From NCBI GenBank assembly GCA_021613535.1, contig CP075493.1, positions 5,828,001 to 5,892,000 on the forward strand: a stretch of 64,000 bases of DNA. Reading direction: 5' to 3'. Below, piece by piece: positions 12,723 through 22,946 of the stretch. The DNA is from Adineta vaga. Taxonomy: Eukaryota; Rotifera. Position numbers and translations under genes: made by a program. Within the stretch, counting starts at the first letter, position 1. Every line of letters begins with the position of its first letter. A model generated the notes under the pieces. The model was not told where the DNA came from. It ran no database searches and saw nothing but the letters and a program-made list of their open reading frames with translations.

Positions 12723-14168
12723 ATGTCATATATAACTGAGTTGTTTACATTTAATCTACTTGTGTTGATTCGAAATCATTATGGTAAGATAAATTAATGT
12801 GATTATAGATAATAGTTATGAATTAGTTAGAGCATTCAATGAAACTTGTGGTGGAAATAATCCACCTTGTATTGAACCATTGAAATGTATTGGTGGATAT
12901 TGTTTATGTTCACAAATTGCAAAAACAACTGATGCAAATAATCCACTTTCGTTCTGGGTATATTCTCTGATAAGTTTACAGATGATTTTAATTATTAAAA
13001 TTTTATTTTTAAAGGCAAATAAAGAATGTCATACATGTCCACTTGACTATACAACCACAGGTAAAAACTACTATTTACTTTTCTTTATCTTATTTCTGAT
13101 AATATATAATATAGGAACTAAGTGAGTGAAATATATCATATTATCAAACAAGATTATCGACGAAGATGATTTAGATGTTACAGTTTAGTATTAACTAAAG
13201 ATAGTCAATTGAATTGGGAACGTGCACGTGAACGTTGTAAAGAACATAATGGTGATCTTCTTGTCTTTCGTTCAGATGAAGAGGTAATATAGAAATAGAA
13301 CTATCATTTTTCAGACAACAAATTTCTTTTTATAGTATAAATTAATGATAGCAATCACTAAAGCTAATCAAAAAAATGTCGAGTACGTTCAACAATTGTA
13401 AAGTAAAGAAATTTTTAGTGTGATATATAGAATGCCTCAACGAGTACCACAGGACGGTACTTATTTTGGTAGTATATGGATTGGAGCTAGATTAGCTGAT
13501 TGGCGTGGTGATGGACGTTTCGATTTAGTTTCTCATGGACTACCACTAACAAAAAAAAATCAACATTGGTGGTAAGTTTAGTATTAGATCCCATCGATTC
13601 GTATTCTGTTGGACATATGTAGTGCAAAGTCTTCACTTCTTGGACATGAACCAAATTTTGTTCAATTAAAAGCAACTGGTGAACGTCAAGCCTGTCTTGG
13701 TTTAGCTTTTTTCCAAGATGGATCTGTTTGTATGCATGATTGGTTTTGTAGTTGGGAATCGTACACTCTTTGTGAAGTTCGTAAGTGAATGCGTCGTTTA
13801 AAATTAACAAATACCTATTGTTATATATATATATCTAAGATCCTCCAGCACCAGAAACAAGTACAGGTATTGAAAAAAAACTGTTTATGTCTTATTTAAC
13901 ATACAACCATGTTTTTTTCTACCATAGGAGCACTGCAAGCATTAGAAGGTATGATTAGATAGTTTTGCTTCGATTGATATTGAAGTCTTCTGCAGAAAAA
14001 CCAAGTAGTGGTATACCATCATACATCATTATTGGTGTTGTTGTACTCGTTTTTTTGGCATGTTGTATTGGTGCATTTTATTATTTACGCAAGAAGCAAA
14101 AGATTCGTGGACGTACTCAATCATTTGATTCAACGGAAAGTGGCATGTCTCGAAATTCCGCTTATTAG
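12723..14168 (+). CDS. Type I membrane C-type lectin-like protein (copy 2)
   Basis: Eleven small exons: 12723-12783, 12809-12957, 13015-13060, 13115-13121, 13175-13283, 13336-13382, 13431-13571, 13623-13780, 13840-13866, 13928-13948, 13996-14168. They sum to 939 nt, 312 residues. A cysteine-rich N-terminal module (CGGNNPPCIEPLKC) precedes a C-type lectin domain with GTKCYSL, WERARERCKEHNGDLL, WIGARLADW and a C-terminal CSWESYTLC. An EPN tripeptide lies where the calcium/sugar-binding loop is expected, but the WND partner is replaced by HDW. Then come a Pro/Thr-rich stalk, a transmembrane helix (YIIIGVVVLVFLACCIGAFY) and a basic tail. The tail shares SFDS with copy 1, 112 nt upstream on the same strand. 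The first exon is the least certain part because its intron would be only 25 nt. Confidence 0.75.
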
Positions 14169-14639
14169 TTCTTAGCTGTTTGAGATAACAAATATAAAAT
14201 CTAATAAATACGATTCCATCTTTCGGTAATATAAAGTACAGAAGAGTTCAATTACATGTCGAATAAGAATGTCTGAGATGCATTTCTTTATGAATAAACG
14301 AATGCATAAAGATCGTAAGAATATTTGATACAGTTTCAGCTCGTTTGATTAACACGACCTAATATGGTAAGTTAGTCTTGTTCGACGAAGAATATCATAT
14401 TTAATCATATCAGTGTTGGAATTTTTACCATTCGAATGGTTGTTTTATATGGCTGAGAGGAAAAAACAACTACAATTTTCCTTGCTTTCTGTGTTTTTAT
14501 CCATTTCATTTATGAAAAGAACGGGCGAGGCGGTGGTTTTTTCCCCAGAATAAAGTTGGATAAATCCGATTTCACTCCTTCGTTCTATATAAATTCTCAT
14601 AGTTTAGAATGATAGATTTCTCAATCATCCACTTTATCA
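14169..14639. other. Intergenic stretch between lectin 2 and the E2-like array
   Basis: AT-rich and without coding signal. An AATAAA near 14203 probably ends the lectin transcript. The right end carries the promoter of the first E2-like gene. Confidence 0.5.
14586..14593 (+). promoter_or_regulatory. Candidate TATA box of E2-like gene 1
   Basis: TATATAAA lies 47 nt before the ATG at 14640. No pyrimidine-AG acceptor lies directly before this start, so a short 5' UTR from a conventional promoter is plausible. Position and sequence only; not tested. Confidence 0.35.
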
Positions 14640-15282
14640 ATGGCTGGTACAAATAAATTGAATAAAGCTCTTTGGACAAATATTACTGAACTCAAATTAA
14701 TGAACAAAGAAGATACACCTATAAAATTCCTGTTTGATAAATCACCATTTGGTGATGATGATGATGATGACGATAGACCTGAGACAGAACAGACAGAATA
14801 TACAATTATTGGACGGATATTACCAAATTCTGATATATTTAAAGAAAGTGCATTTCAGATCGAAATGAAATTAACAAATAGGTATCCATTTGAACCTCCT
14901 GAAGTAAGATTTCTGACTCCGATCTATCATCCAAATATTACTAAAGATGGTAGGTAAATAAGAGAGTTCTGACAAATTCATATAGATATTTCAAATAATT
15001 TAAGGTAAATTTTGTCATGCATTACTAATGAGAACTGCGCGTTGGAAACCGAACACGACTCTAGTCGAAGTAGTCAAAGCTGTTGTCGAACATATTGATA
15101 ATCCAGATATTGACTATTCTGTCAATCATGGTTAGTAATCTTAATTATATGTGGAACTTTTTCATATAGGTTTTCGAAACTGTTTTTATATAGACATTGG
15201 GAAAGAATATACAGAAAGAAGAGAAGAATTCAATCGTAAAGCTTTAGCTATGATCAATAAACATAAATTATCACGAAACTAA
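14640..15282 (+). CDS. E2-like (UbcH7/UBE2L3-like) protein, array member 1
   Basis: Three exons (14640-14949, 15005-15130, 15194-15282), phase-1 introns, 174 residues. The fold is that of a ubiquitin-conjugating enzyme: YPFEPPEVRF, the YHPN motif and a Cys at position 107 (KFCHALL), eight residues after the HPN Asn as in active E2s, then RWKPNTTL. Closest recognisable relative is UbcH7/UBE2L3, which passes ubiquitin to HECT and RBR ligases. Departures: a run of seven Asp (about residues 39-45) before the first beta strand, and HALL instead of the usual LDIL or LPVI after the Cys. Whether it charges ubiquitin cannot be read from sequence. It is the first of seven genes in tandem, all on this strand. 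Confidence 0.85.
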
Positions 15283-16655
15283 AGAATGAATACTCTTAAC
15301 GACATGACATTTTTTGGCCATTATGAATGAATACGAAATAAATTTTCTAAGTATCTATATCAAGTAATAAAAACAGTACAAGATTCACTTGACAAATCAT
15401 TCTCATGACTTTGGTATGTTATTCTTTATTTCATAAATTGATCGTAATAATATGATTGAATACTTCTAATTTACGTTCATTTGATTAAGATAACGACTAT
15501 AATAGTTTTTGAATATAATTCTACAGATTGAATTACGAGTTACAACCACAATTGATTCTTTTTTGTATAATTTAATAAATCGTTCTATTGAATTATATTA
15601 GTATCATCTTTATGATGAAGAAAGATAGAAATTTGATTTACTTTTCTTCAACAACAACGTTAACAACTAGTGTGATTGATGATTAAACATTCGGAAAATA
15701 TTACAATTGTCAATTTAGTTGATAGTATTGTATCTATCGCATATCAATTTCTAATTTGTATGTTATCATAAATTTAACAAACATGTATTTGATTGATTTT
15801 TCACGCATCAATCAAAGATACGAATAACAAATCACTGTTTAAGTGTAAATTCAAACTTCGTTTAACATACTGTAAAACTATCAATTAAAACACGATAGAT
15901 CATATCTGATATTTTGATAAGCGACATCATTAAAAACTTTTGCTGTATTTAATGAGCAACATTGTCATATGTATTCAGATAAACACAAAGAATCCGTTCG
16001 ATAATCTACAAATGATGTTAAACATATAGAAATGTTTTTGAAGTACAATTACATATCTATTTTATATTGTGTCGAAAAATAAAATGAGTTTTTGCATGTA
16101 CACAATGATTCGAATTCTTTTTCTTATTGTTGTTGTTGGATATAGGCGAATCGTGAAATCGTTTTATTGTTTCTCTAATTTAGTATTTGAATTCTTTCAA
16201 ATGTACCCTTTTGCGTATAGAGTACAGTATGATCGTTTGATTTATTTACTGTCTTATTACGCATGTTTATTCCGAGAAATTTGAAGTGTATATAAGAAAG
16301 GAACGAAAAATTTTGACGCGATGTAATATCACATGAATTACATTTTCTAAAGAGAATAAAATTCGCTGGTGTTGCTAGTGAGCTGATTATACTACAAAAC
16401 AGAAGCAACATACTTGTTTTCGATGTTTCTAACCAGGATTTTTATCTTACATTTTCGTTTTATAATAACGTCTGCAAGTTACAGGTAAGAAGAAAAATAA
16501 GTCATGATTATTCGTGTACTTTGTTGATGATGAGAATGATAGAATCGTTTCAGTATGAAAGAGTACCTTTTTTCTAGGTTGATACTAGTTAGAGACAAAG
16601 CGAAAAAGAAGGTCAAATGATTTCAATGTTTGACGGTTTTTTTTAGATTAAAAAA
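15283..16655. other. Intergenic stretch within the E2-like array
   Basis: 1.4 kb of AT-rich sequence without supportable coding. A polypyrimidine stretch ends in TAG at 16644-16646, nine nt before the next ATG, and may be a 5' UTR or trans-splice acceptor. Confidence 0.5.
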
Positions 16656-17296
16656 ATGGCATCATCAGTATCACCGGGAGGATTGAACAAAGATCTTTAT
16701 ACTGATATAACTAGATTGAAATTATTAGATAAAGATGGTGCAGAAGTAAGATTTAAATTATTTAAAACACCATTTAGTGGTGAAGAAGAAGATGATGATT
16801 TGGATAGTCAAACCCGACAAGAATATGTGATAACTGGTTTGATCTATCCGAATTCGAAAATCTATCAAGAGCGTGCATTTGAGATCGAGATTAAATTATC
16901 AACAACATTTCCGGTTGATCCTCCTACTGTTCGTTTTCTTACTTCAATGTATCACCCCAATGTTGCTGAAGATGGTATGTAGAAATCAAATAGTTTGCTT
17001 TCAATTATATTGTTATTTATAGGTGATTTTTGTAATGAATTACTAACAAAAACTAATAAATGGACATCAAAAACATCGTTAGTTGAAATTATTAAAATAG
17101 TTGTTCAACATATCGATGAACCTGATGATACCAATCCAATTCGACCAGGTTAATAATTAACTTGATTCAATCATTTTTAATCTAAATATAATTTATTTTC
17201 TATTTAGCTGTGGGTGTTGAATATAAAAATGATCGTGCTCTGTTCGAAAAGAATGCAAAAGAACATGTTTTGAAATATGGTCAACCACGTACCTAG
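16656..17296 (+). CDS. E2-like (UbcH7/UBE2L3-like) protein, array member 2
   Basis: Three exons (16656-16974, 17023-17148, 17208-17296) with the same two phase-1 intron positions as member 1; 177 residues. E2 features: FPVDPPTVRF, YHPN, and a Cys at position 110 (DFCNELL) at the catalytic spacing, followed by KWTSKTSL and a C-terminal LKYGQPRT that matches the KKYG..R ending of UbcH7. The acidic insert is present but mixed (GEEEDDDLD). Likely a ubiquitin-pathway protein with possible E2 activity. The start is the first ATG, just after a TTTTTTTAG sequence. Confidence 0.85.
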
Positions 17297-17899
17297 ATTT
17301 CTTTTATCAACATTCCAATGATCGATAAAAGACATTTTTAATAAGTTACCTTAACCAAACACACTCATACCTAACCTTTTTTTTATAAATAGTTATCAGC
17401 TTCTATTGATCAAAGTATTAAACACTAATAAAATCTGGAATTAACATGTATCGATTTTCTTATACTATGTTCAGAAGTAATTGCCGATTGAGTTTGGTAA
17501 CATCTGTTGAGTATATGATCTTGATCTTAATGCATAATTCAACCATTCTTCAAAATTTTACATTGTAAGCAAACATAATCCTCCGAATCACAAAAGTGTT
17601 TCTTTTCAATATGTATTTCGATCTGTTATTTGTTTTCTCTAGTCAATTGATTATTCGTACGCGAATTTTTTCGTCATAATCGTATTTGTATTGACTAATA
17701 TTTCTGTGAATAATCACATACGTATTCATGTACAGTTACTTTCTCAATACTAATATATCTTCTCTTTCATTTTTCTCTTATATTCTGCACTTGAAAACAA
17801 TCTAATTAGTATGATGGAAATATCCTTAAATAAAGTAATACTATAAATACTAAAGAGCAGCACTAAATCGTACGATTGTCCTGTTTCTGATCGTTAAAT
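17297..17899. other. Intergenic stretch within the E2-like array
   Basis: AT-rich, with no coding signal. TATAAAT at 17842-17848 lies 52 nt before the next ATG. Confidence 0.5.
17842..17848 (+). promoter_or_regulatory. Candidate TATA box of E2-like gene 3
   Basis: TATAAAT lies 52 nt upstream of the ATG at 17900, similar in placement to the element before member 1. No acceptor-like AG is present between it and the start. Confidence 0.35.
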
Positions 17900-18528
17900 A
17901 TGGCTCAACAAAAATTGAATCAGTTACTCAAAACACAGATCAGTGAATTAAAATCATTCGCAAATGCAAACGATGCATCCGGCATATTTATCCTGGATAC
18001 AATCTCGTGTAGTGAAGAAGAAATAGAAAATCTAGTGGAACCACAAGAACATACTATTTGTGGACGAATCTTTCCAAAGTCAGCTGTTTTCAAAGATAGT
18101 GCATTTAAAATTGAAATCAAACTATCAATGTTTCATCCATTTTATCCACCTAAAGTGCGGTTTCTTACTCCAATCTATCATCTAAATGTTAGTAAAGATG
18201 GTAAGATCGTTTTCAAAACTGTACAAACGAATAATAATATATGTTTATATTTCCATTTAGGTGAATTTGATCATGAATTGTTACAAAAAACAGCACGATG
18301 GTCCAATAATACATCTTTAATAGATGCTATCAAAGCTATTGTTGATCGTATTGATAATCCTGAAATATATTCTGCGTTAAATAATGGTATTGTACATTGT
18401 TAAGATTAGATAGCATGACATTTTTCTTGCATTTTTTTTATATAGATGCAGCAAAAGAATATATGGAGAATCGTGATGAGTATACTCGGAAAGTATTGGA
18501 AATAGTACAATCTCAGGCATTGCACTAA
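17900..18528 (+). CDS. Catalytically dead E2-like protein, array member 3
   Basis: Three exons (17900-18200, 18261-18386, 18446-18528), same intron positions and phases as members 1 and 2; 169 residues. The UBC fold is intact by sequence (FYPPKVRF; RWSNNTSL; conserved C-terminal helix). However, the HPN motif reads HLN and the residue at the catalytic position is Asp104 (EFDHELL) instead of Cys. No thioester can form at that site, so if expressed it would be a non-catalytic, UEV-like partner or decoy. The acidic insert is reduced to SEEEIEN. The reading frame is clean throughout, which argues against simple decay. Confidence 0.85.
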
Positions 18529-19129
18529 CATTGAATTCACTATTTCGTTTACATAATCGAGAATATACATCGTTGATGAATGGATATATCAAGAGTCTTA
18601 TACATTTTAATCATGATTTAAATATATTGAGTACATGTCTAGCATAATTTTGTTTTTCTTATCTTTGATAATAAAGAAAAATAATTGCGATTCATTAATG
18701 AAAAATAAAGACTATTTTTGACATATAGACAATTTTAATTTGAATTCTCTAAGCCAATTTTTTTGCAATTTAGTAACATTAATCAAATAAAATCGATGAT
18801 ATTGATTTGAAAAATAAAATGTTTTTATAGTAAGACTCGTTAGCTTTTCTTTTTCTCTATGCTATCTACCTTAATTACAAATAGGTTTTCATTGGTTTAA
18901 TATTTCAGCCAATGAAAAAAGTAGGTTTTTTTGTTTTAGAAATGTATTCTATGTTGGAAATTTCTTCGTATGGTGACATTGCATAAATATTATATTCATC
19001 ACTTTTGAAGAAAGAAATAAATAAAAAGAGTAATTTTTTTATTATTTTCAGTATTGCATATATCGAGCTGGGGAAAAGATTCATAGAAAATCATGTTATT
19101 TCTCTCTTGTTTTTGTAGATTGTTGCAAA
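18529..19129. other. Intergenic stretch within the E2-like array
   Basis: AT-rich with several AATAAA-like signals and no gene. TTTTTGTAG ends at 19118, 11 nt before the next ATG. Confidence 0.5.
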
Positions 19130-19766
19130 ATGTCTGACTCAAAACGGACGGTGTTGATTTACAAAGAAATGGCTAGATTAAAACTGTGTAACAAAGATAA
19201 TGGACCAGTACGATTTTTACTTGAAAAATCACCATTTAATGATGACGATGACGATGATGATGACGCATGTAAAAGCGTAGACTCAAAAGAATGTTCAGCC
19301 ATTGGACAAATATTTCCAATTTCTGAAATGTACAAGGATGCTGCTTATCGAATTGAAATCAAACTGTCAACAACTTATCCACTCACTCCACCTGAAATCA
19401 AGTTTCTTACTCCAATTTATCATCCAAATGTGGATCCAGAAAGTGGTTAGTAAAAGTATAATGTTTAGTTCAAAATTCTATGTCTCTTTATAGGAGTTCT
19501 TTGCGATGCTTCAATACTTACTACTGCTACATACACACCAAAAATGTCATTAGTCGATATTATTGAAGCTGTTATAAAATGCATTGATGAACCTAATTGT
19601 GATAAACCTGTTCGAGCAGGTTGGTGTAGTCTTATTGTTCGCTAGTTTCTTGAAGAAAAACTTTCCTTTTCTTTCTTTAGCATTGGGCGTAGAATATGTC
19701 AATGATCGAGCAACATTTAGTAATGCTCAAATGGAAGCTAGGAAAAGCGGTTTACCTCGTACATAA
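19130..19766 (+). CDS. E2-like (UbcH7/UBE2L3-like) protein, array member 4
   Basis: Three exons (19130-19445, 19494-19619, 19681-19766), phase-1 introns at the family positions; 175 residues. YPLTPPEIKF, YHPN and a Cys at position 109 (VLCDASIL) are present. The loop between HPN and Cys is one residue longer than in the other members (VDPESG), so the active-site geometry may differ. The aromatic residue normally following the active site (RW, KW) is here TY. The acidic insert is the longest, eight Asp from about residue 37. C-terminus KSGLPRT is typical of the array. Confidence 0.85.
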
Positions 19767-20290
19767 GCTTTTCCACACATTTCTCTTCTTCTTTGCAAAC
19801 GTGAACAATAAAAACACTAATATAATTCATTTTCTTTGATTGACACCAATTCGAATTTATCCTGAACATATGTTCATATATCACTCCATTTATTTTCCTA
19901 TTATTTTTTTGTAGTTCACTAGTTATCATATATTAAACACTACAATGTCATTATTTCTTACACCATCTTCAATGTAAAATCATCTGTATTAAAATTTTGT
20001 TCTATTCACGAAATTATCCGAAGGAATATGTTTAAACTGTAGAACATTTTTGAGTTTATTCGATGATTTGAAAATAAACGGAAGTAGCAGCCAAAAATGT
20101 ACCTGCACACATGATCGACGATAAAAACAAAACTTCTCTAATGATGTCGCTGGTGCCGGTCTCTTTTTGCATTCGCTTTACAATTGAGCGAATTACATCC
20201 AAGAATTGAGTTTTTTTTTTACTACTACTCAGAATTTTTAATACATTCCATTGCGAAGTATTACTTGAATTTATTTTGGATTACAAGAAA
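19767..20290. other. Intergenic stretch within the E2-like array
   Basis: AT-rich and non-coding by inspection. A pyrimidine-rich stretch ending in CAG at 20232 could be a 5' UTR acceptor for the next gene. Confidence 0.5.
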
Positions 20291-20926
20291 ATGGCTGAAT
20301 CGAAATTGAACAAAGTTCTTTATACACAAATCACTGATTTAAAACTCTGTAATAAAAAAGAACCACCAATGCGATTTATACTCGAACAATCACCTTTCAA
20401 CGATGACGACGAGGATGATGATTGCAAACCAAGTACTGCCAGTACTACTGATAAAGAATATTCAGTTATTGGACGAATATTTCCAATATCTGAAATATTT
20501 AAAGAAGCTTCATATAAGATTGAGATGAAATTATCAAAAACATATCCTGTCACACCACCTGACGTTCGTTTTCTGACACCTATTTATCATCCAAATGTAG
20601 CAAAAGATGGTATTATTCATTTTTCTAAAATGACTCCCTAATATTCAGATGTTTTGATCGAGGTGCATTTTGTCATGAACTATTAAAAAAACAGTGGAAT
20701 GGGAATTAAAGACAACTTTGATCGATGTAGTCAAAGCTGTTGTTAATCGAATTGATAATCTGGATGTTGAATATTCGTTTAGTCCCGGTACGTCATTTGT
20801 TTTTGATCAATTTTAGAATTATATTATGACTTTTTAGAATTGGGCAAAGAGTACAATGACAATCAAGAAGAATTCAAAGGTAAAGCAGCAGAGTTTGTTC
20901 GAAAACATGGATTAGCACGAGATTAA
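20291..20926 (+). CDS. E2-like protein, array member 5, with a one-base frameshift
   Basis: Three exons (20291-20609, 20663-20787, 20838-20926) in the family arrangement. YPVTPPDVRF, YHPN and a Cys at position 110 (AFCHELL) are visible, with an acidic insert DDDEDDD. The exons sum to 533 nt, one short of a whole number of codons. The run of seven A at 20685-20691 lies where the paralogues need one more base: read directly the frame hits TAA 21 nt after the run, while the next frame continues with family sequence (KTTLIDVVKAVV). This may be a recent pseudogene, an assembly error in a homopolymer, or a site of slippage. The rest of the gene shows no other damage. An upstream TTG extends the frame, but the ATG matches the paralogues' start. 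Confidence 0.7.
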
Positions 20927-22053
20927 TTTATCTTAATCAGAGACTTCATGTGTTGTATTGATCTTGATTTCTTCATTTACTGAAAACGCATATTCTCATT
21001 CACGTTCTCTCCTGTAATTATTATTATTTTAAATAAATAAAAAAACAAACGATTTTTTAGTCTAATTTTGTATTGAATAGGATTGGATTCGATATTACGA
21101 TGGATAAAGTCACAAACGTTGGTTTTCTTCTTTCTATCATTTGCTAATGACTCAAAATAGAAACCAATCGTTATTTACTTTATTTACTTTCGTATAAAAA
21201 CTCATATCATGTTCCGATTATCAACATAATTTCCATTTATCGTAAATTTAAGTGATGTTCTGAAAGAATTAGTCGATCATTCTGATTGGAACTCCTTAGT
21301 TAACGAAGGTTTGAGTTTTGGTTTGTGTGTATTTACTCAATTATATTTTGAATTTTTCAAGTGTTTATTCTTTCTGTCCAAAACATTTTACAAATGATAA
21401 TTGCGTTTAATTAGCTATCAATTCTACATTGAGAATAATAAAAATAAGAAGAATCATACGTTTGTCTATAATATGTGAGAGTCATCAAAACGATTGAAGT
21501 ATATTTCAATTGATTTAATTATGGTTTTAATCGTTTCAGATTCTTAGTAGTGTTAGAAAACAACATTAGTTTCTATTTTCATATCGAATGCAGCGACGTT
21601 ATTCCATTGGTTAACATATTGTTCTCATCATTCGTTCTTTTTTTAATATATATATATACATTGTGTCATTTGGTTGTTTTTTCGAGAAAAATCCAATTTT
21701 ATGTTTTTCTTTTCTTTTTTTCTATTTAAAAAAGCAAATTTTTATACTCAGCATACATCTACTCGACAGCTTCTTTTTTTCTCCAACTTCTTCACATTAT
21801 TTTCGTATTTGTTATTAATACGATAGCTCTAAAGAGAGAATTGCACAATCGCTCGGAAATTCTCTCTTGAGTAATAATTATTTTTACAGGTATAGTTATA
21901 TCTACATTAAAATCTATAGACACCTACTTCAGAAAAAAGAACGAAGTCCATCCCTCGTAGAGTCACAAGGCGTAAAACTATAACAATCAAATGGCGAATA
22001 GTTAATAAAAATTCCAGTTTTTTCTTTTCCTTTTTAGATAAAAAAAAATTATC
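20927..22053. other. Intergenic stretch within the E2-like array
   Basis: 1.1 kb, AT-rich, without supportable coding. AATAAA-like signals follow the member 5 stop. TTTTTAG ends at 22037, 16 nt before the next ATG. Confidence 0.5.
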
Positions 22054-22605
22054 ATGGCAGGATCGGGAACGAACAGACGCATATTAAGTGAATTAACTAG
22101 ACTTCAAGGTTTATCAACAAACAGCGACGTGAAATTTCTTCTTGATAAATCACCTGCAGATGATCCTTCATCAAGTTTAATTCTCGGAAGAATTTTACCA
22201 AAATCAAACATTTACAATCAGGCAGCTTTTCAGATAGAAATTAAATTGCTACCAGAATATCCATTTAAAGCACCTGAACTTCGTTTTATTACACCAATTT
22301 ATCATCCAAATGTTGATGATAAAGGAAAAATTTGTGTTGATATACTCAATGCAAATGATGGCTTTAAACCAACAACACCTTTAACAGATGTTGTCAAGGC
22401 TGTCACTAATTTGATTGATAATCCAAATATCGATCATGCACTTAGTCCTGGTATGTAATTGCTTTTAAGAAAATGAATGTTTATTTTAACTTGTTTTTCT
22501 CTATTGTTTTTTAAAGAAATTGCTGCCGAATACACACAAAATAAGTCCACATTTGAACGTAAAGCATTAGATATGGTAAAAAAACATGGTTTACCACGAC
22601 AATAG
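22054..22605 (+). CDS. Canonical E2-like (UbcH7/UBE2L3-like) enzyme, array member 6
   Basis: Two exons (22054-22450, 22517-22605), phase 1, 161 residues. This is the least diverged member: YPFKAPELRF, YHPNVDDKGKICVDIL with Cys94 at the catalytic site, and KKHGLPRQ at the C-terminus. It lacks the poly-Asp insert (DKSPADDPSSS at that place) and lacks the first of the two introns found in members 1-5, while keeping the second. It is therefore the best candidate for an active conjugating enzyme and perhaps resembles the ancestor of the array. Expected to accept ubiquitin from E1 and pass it to HECT/RBR ligases if it behaves like UbcH7. Confidence 0.88.
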
Positions 22606-22946
22606 ATATAAAAAAGCTAACTTTCCACGTTTTTCTTTTTCTTTCTTCCGGTTTGTCTCTTCTTCTTTTTCAAATAATTGTTGTGTGATTTCAATATGTA
22701 AAAGAAAAAAAAATCGTGTTCATGCTTAATATCTTATTCATTTTCTTTGAATATTCAAACAAGAGATCAGTATTGATTTTTTATTATTGATGATTTATAG
22801 AAAAATAAAGAACAAAAGACGTCACATGACGATGTTGTGTTTATTATTTACAGAAAAAACTTTCATTCACTTGAAATAAGTGTGAATACGATTCTTAAAC
22901 TTTGAGTCATTCAATGACATGAACTAACTATATACATCTGTTTTAG
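22606..22946. other. Intergenic stretch within the E2-like array
   Basis: Short AT-rich gap with AATAAA near 22803. CTGTTTTAG ends at 22946, directly against the next ATG. Confidence 0.5.

Noticed and set aside
13383-13430. Reading through 13383 to keep exon 6 of lectin 2 open
   Set aside because: Runs into stops; the GTACG donor gives the family-like frame and exact closure.
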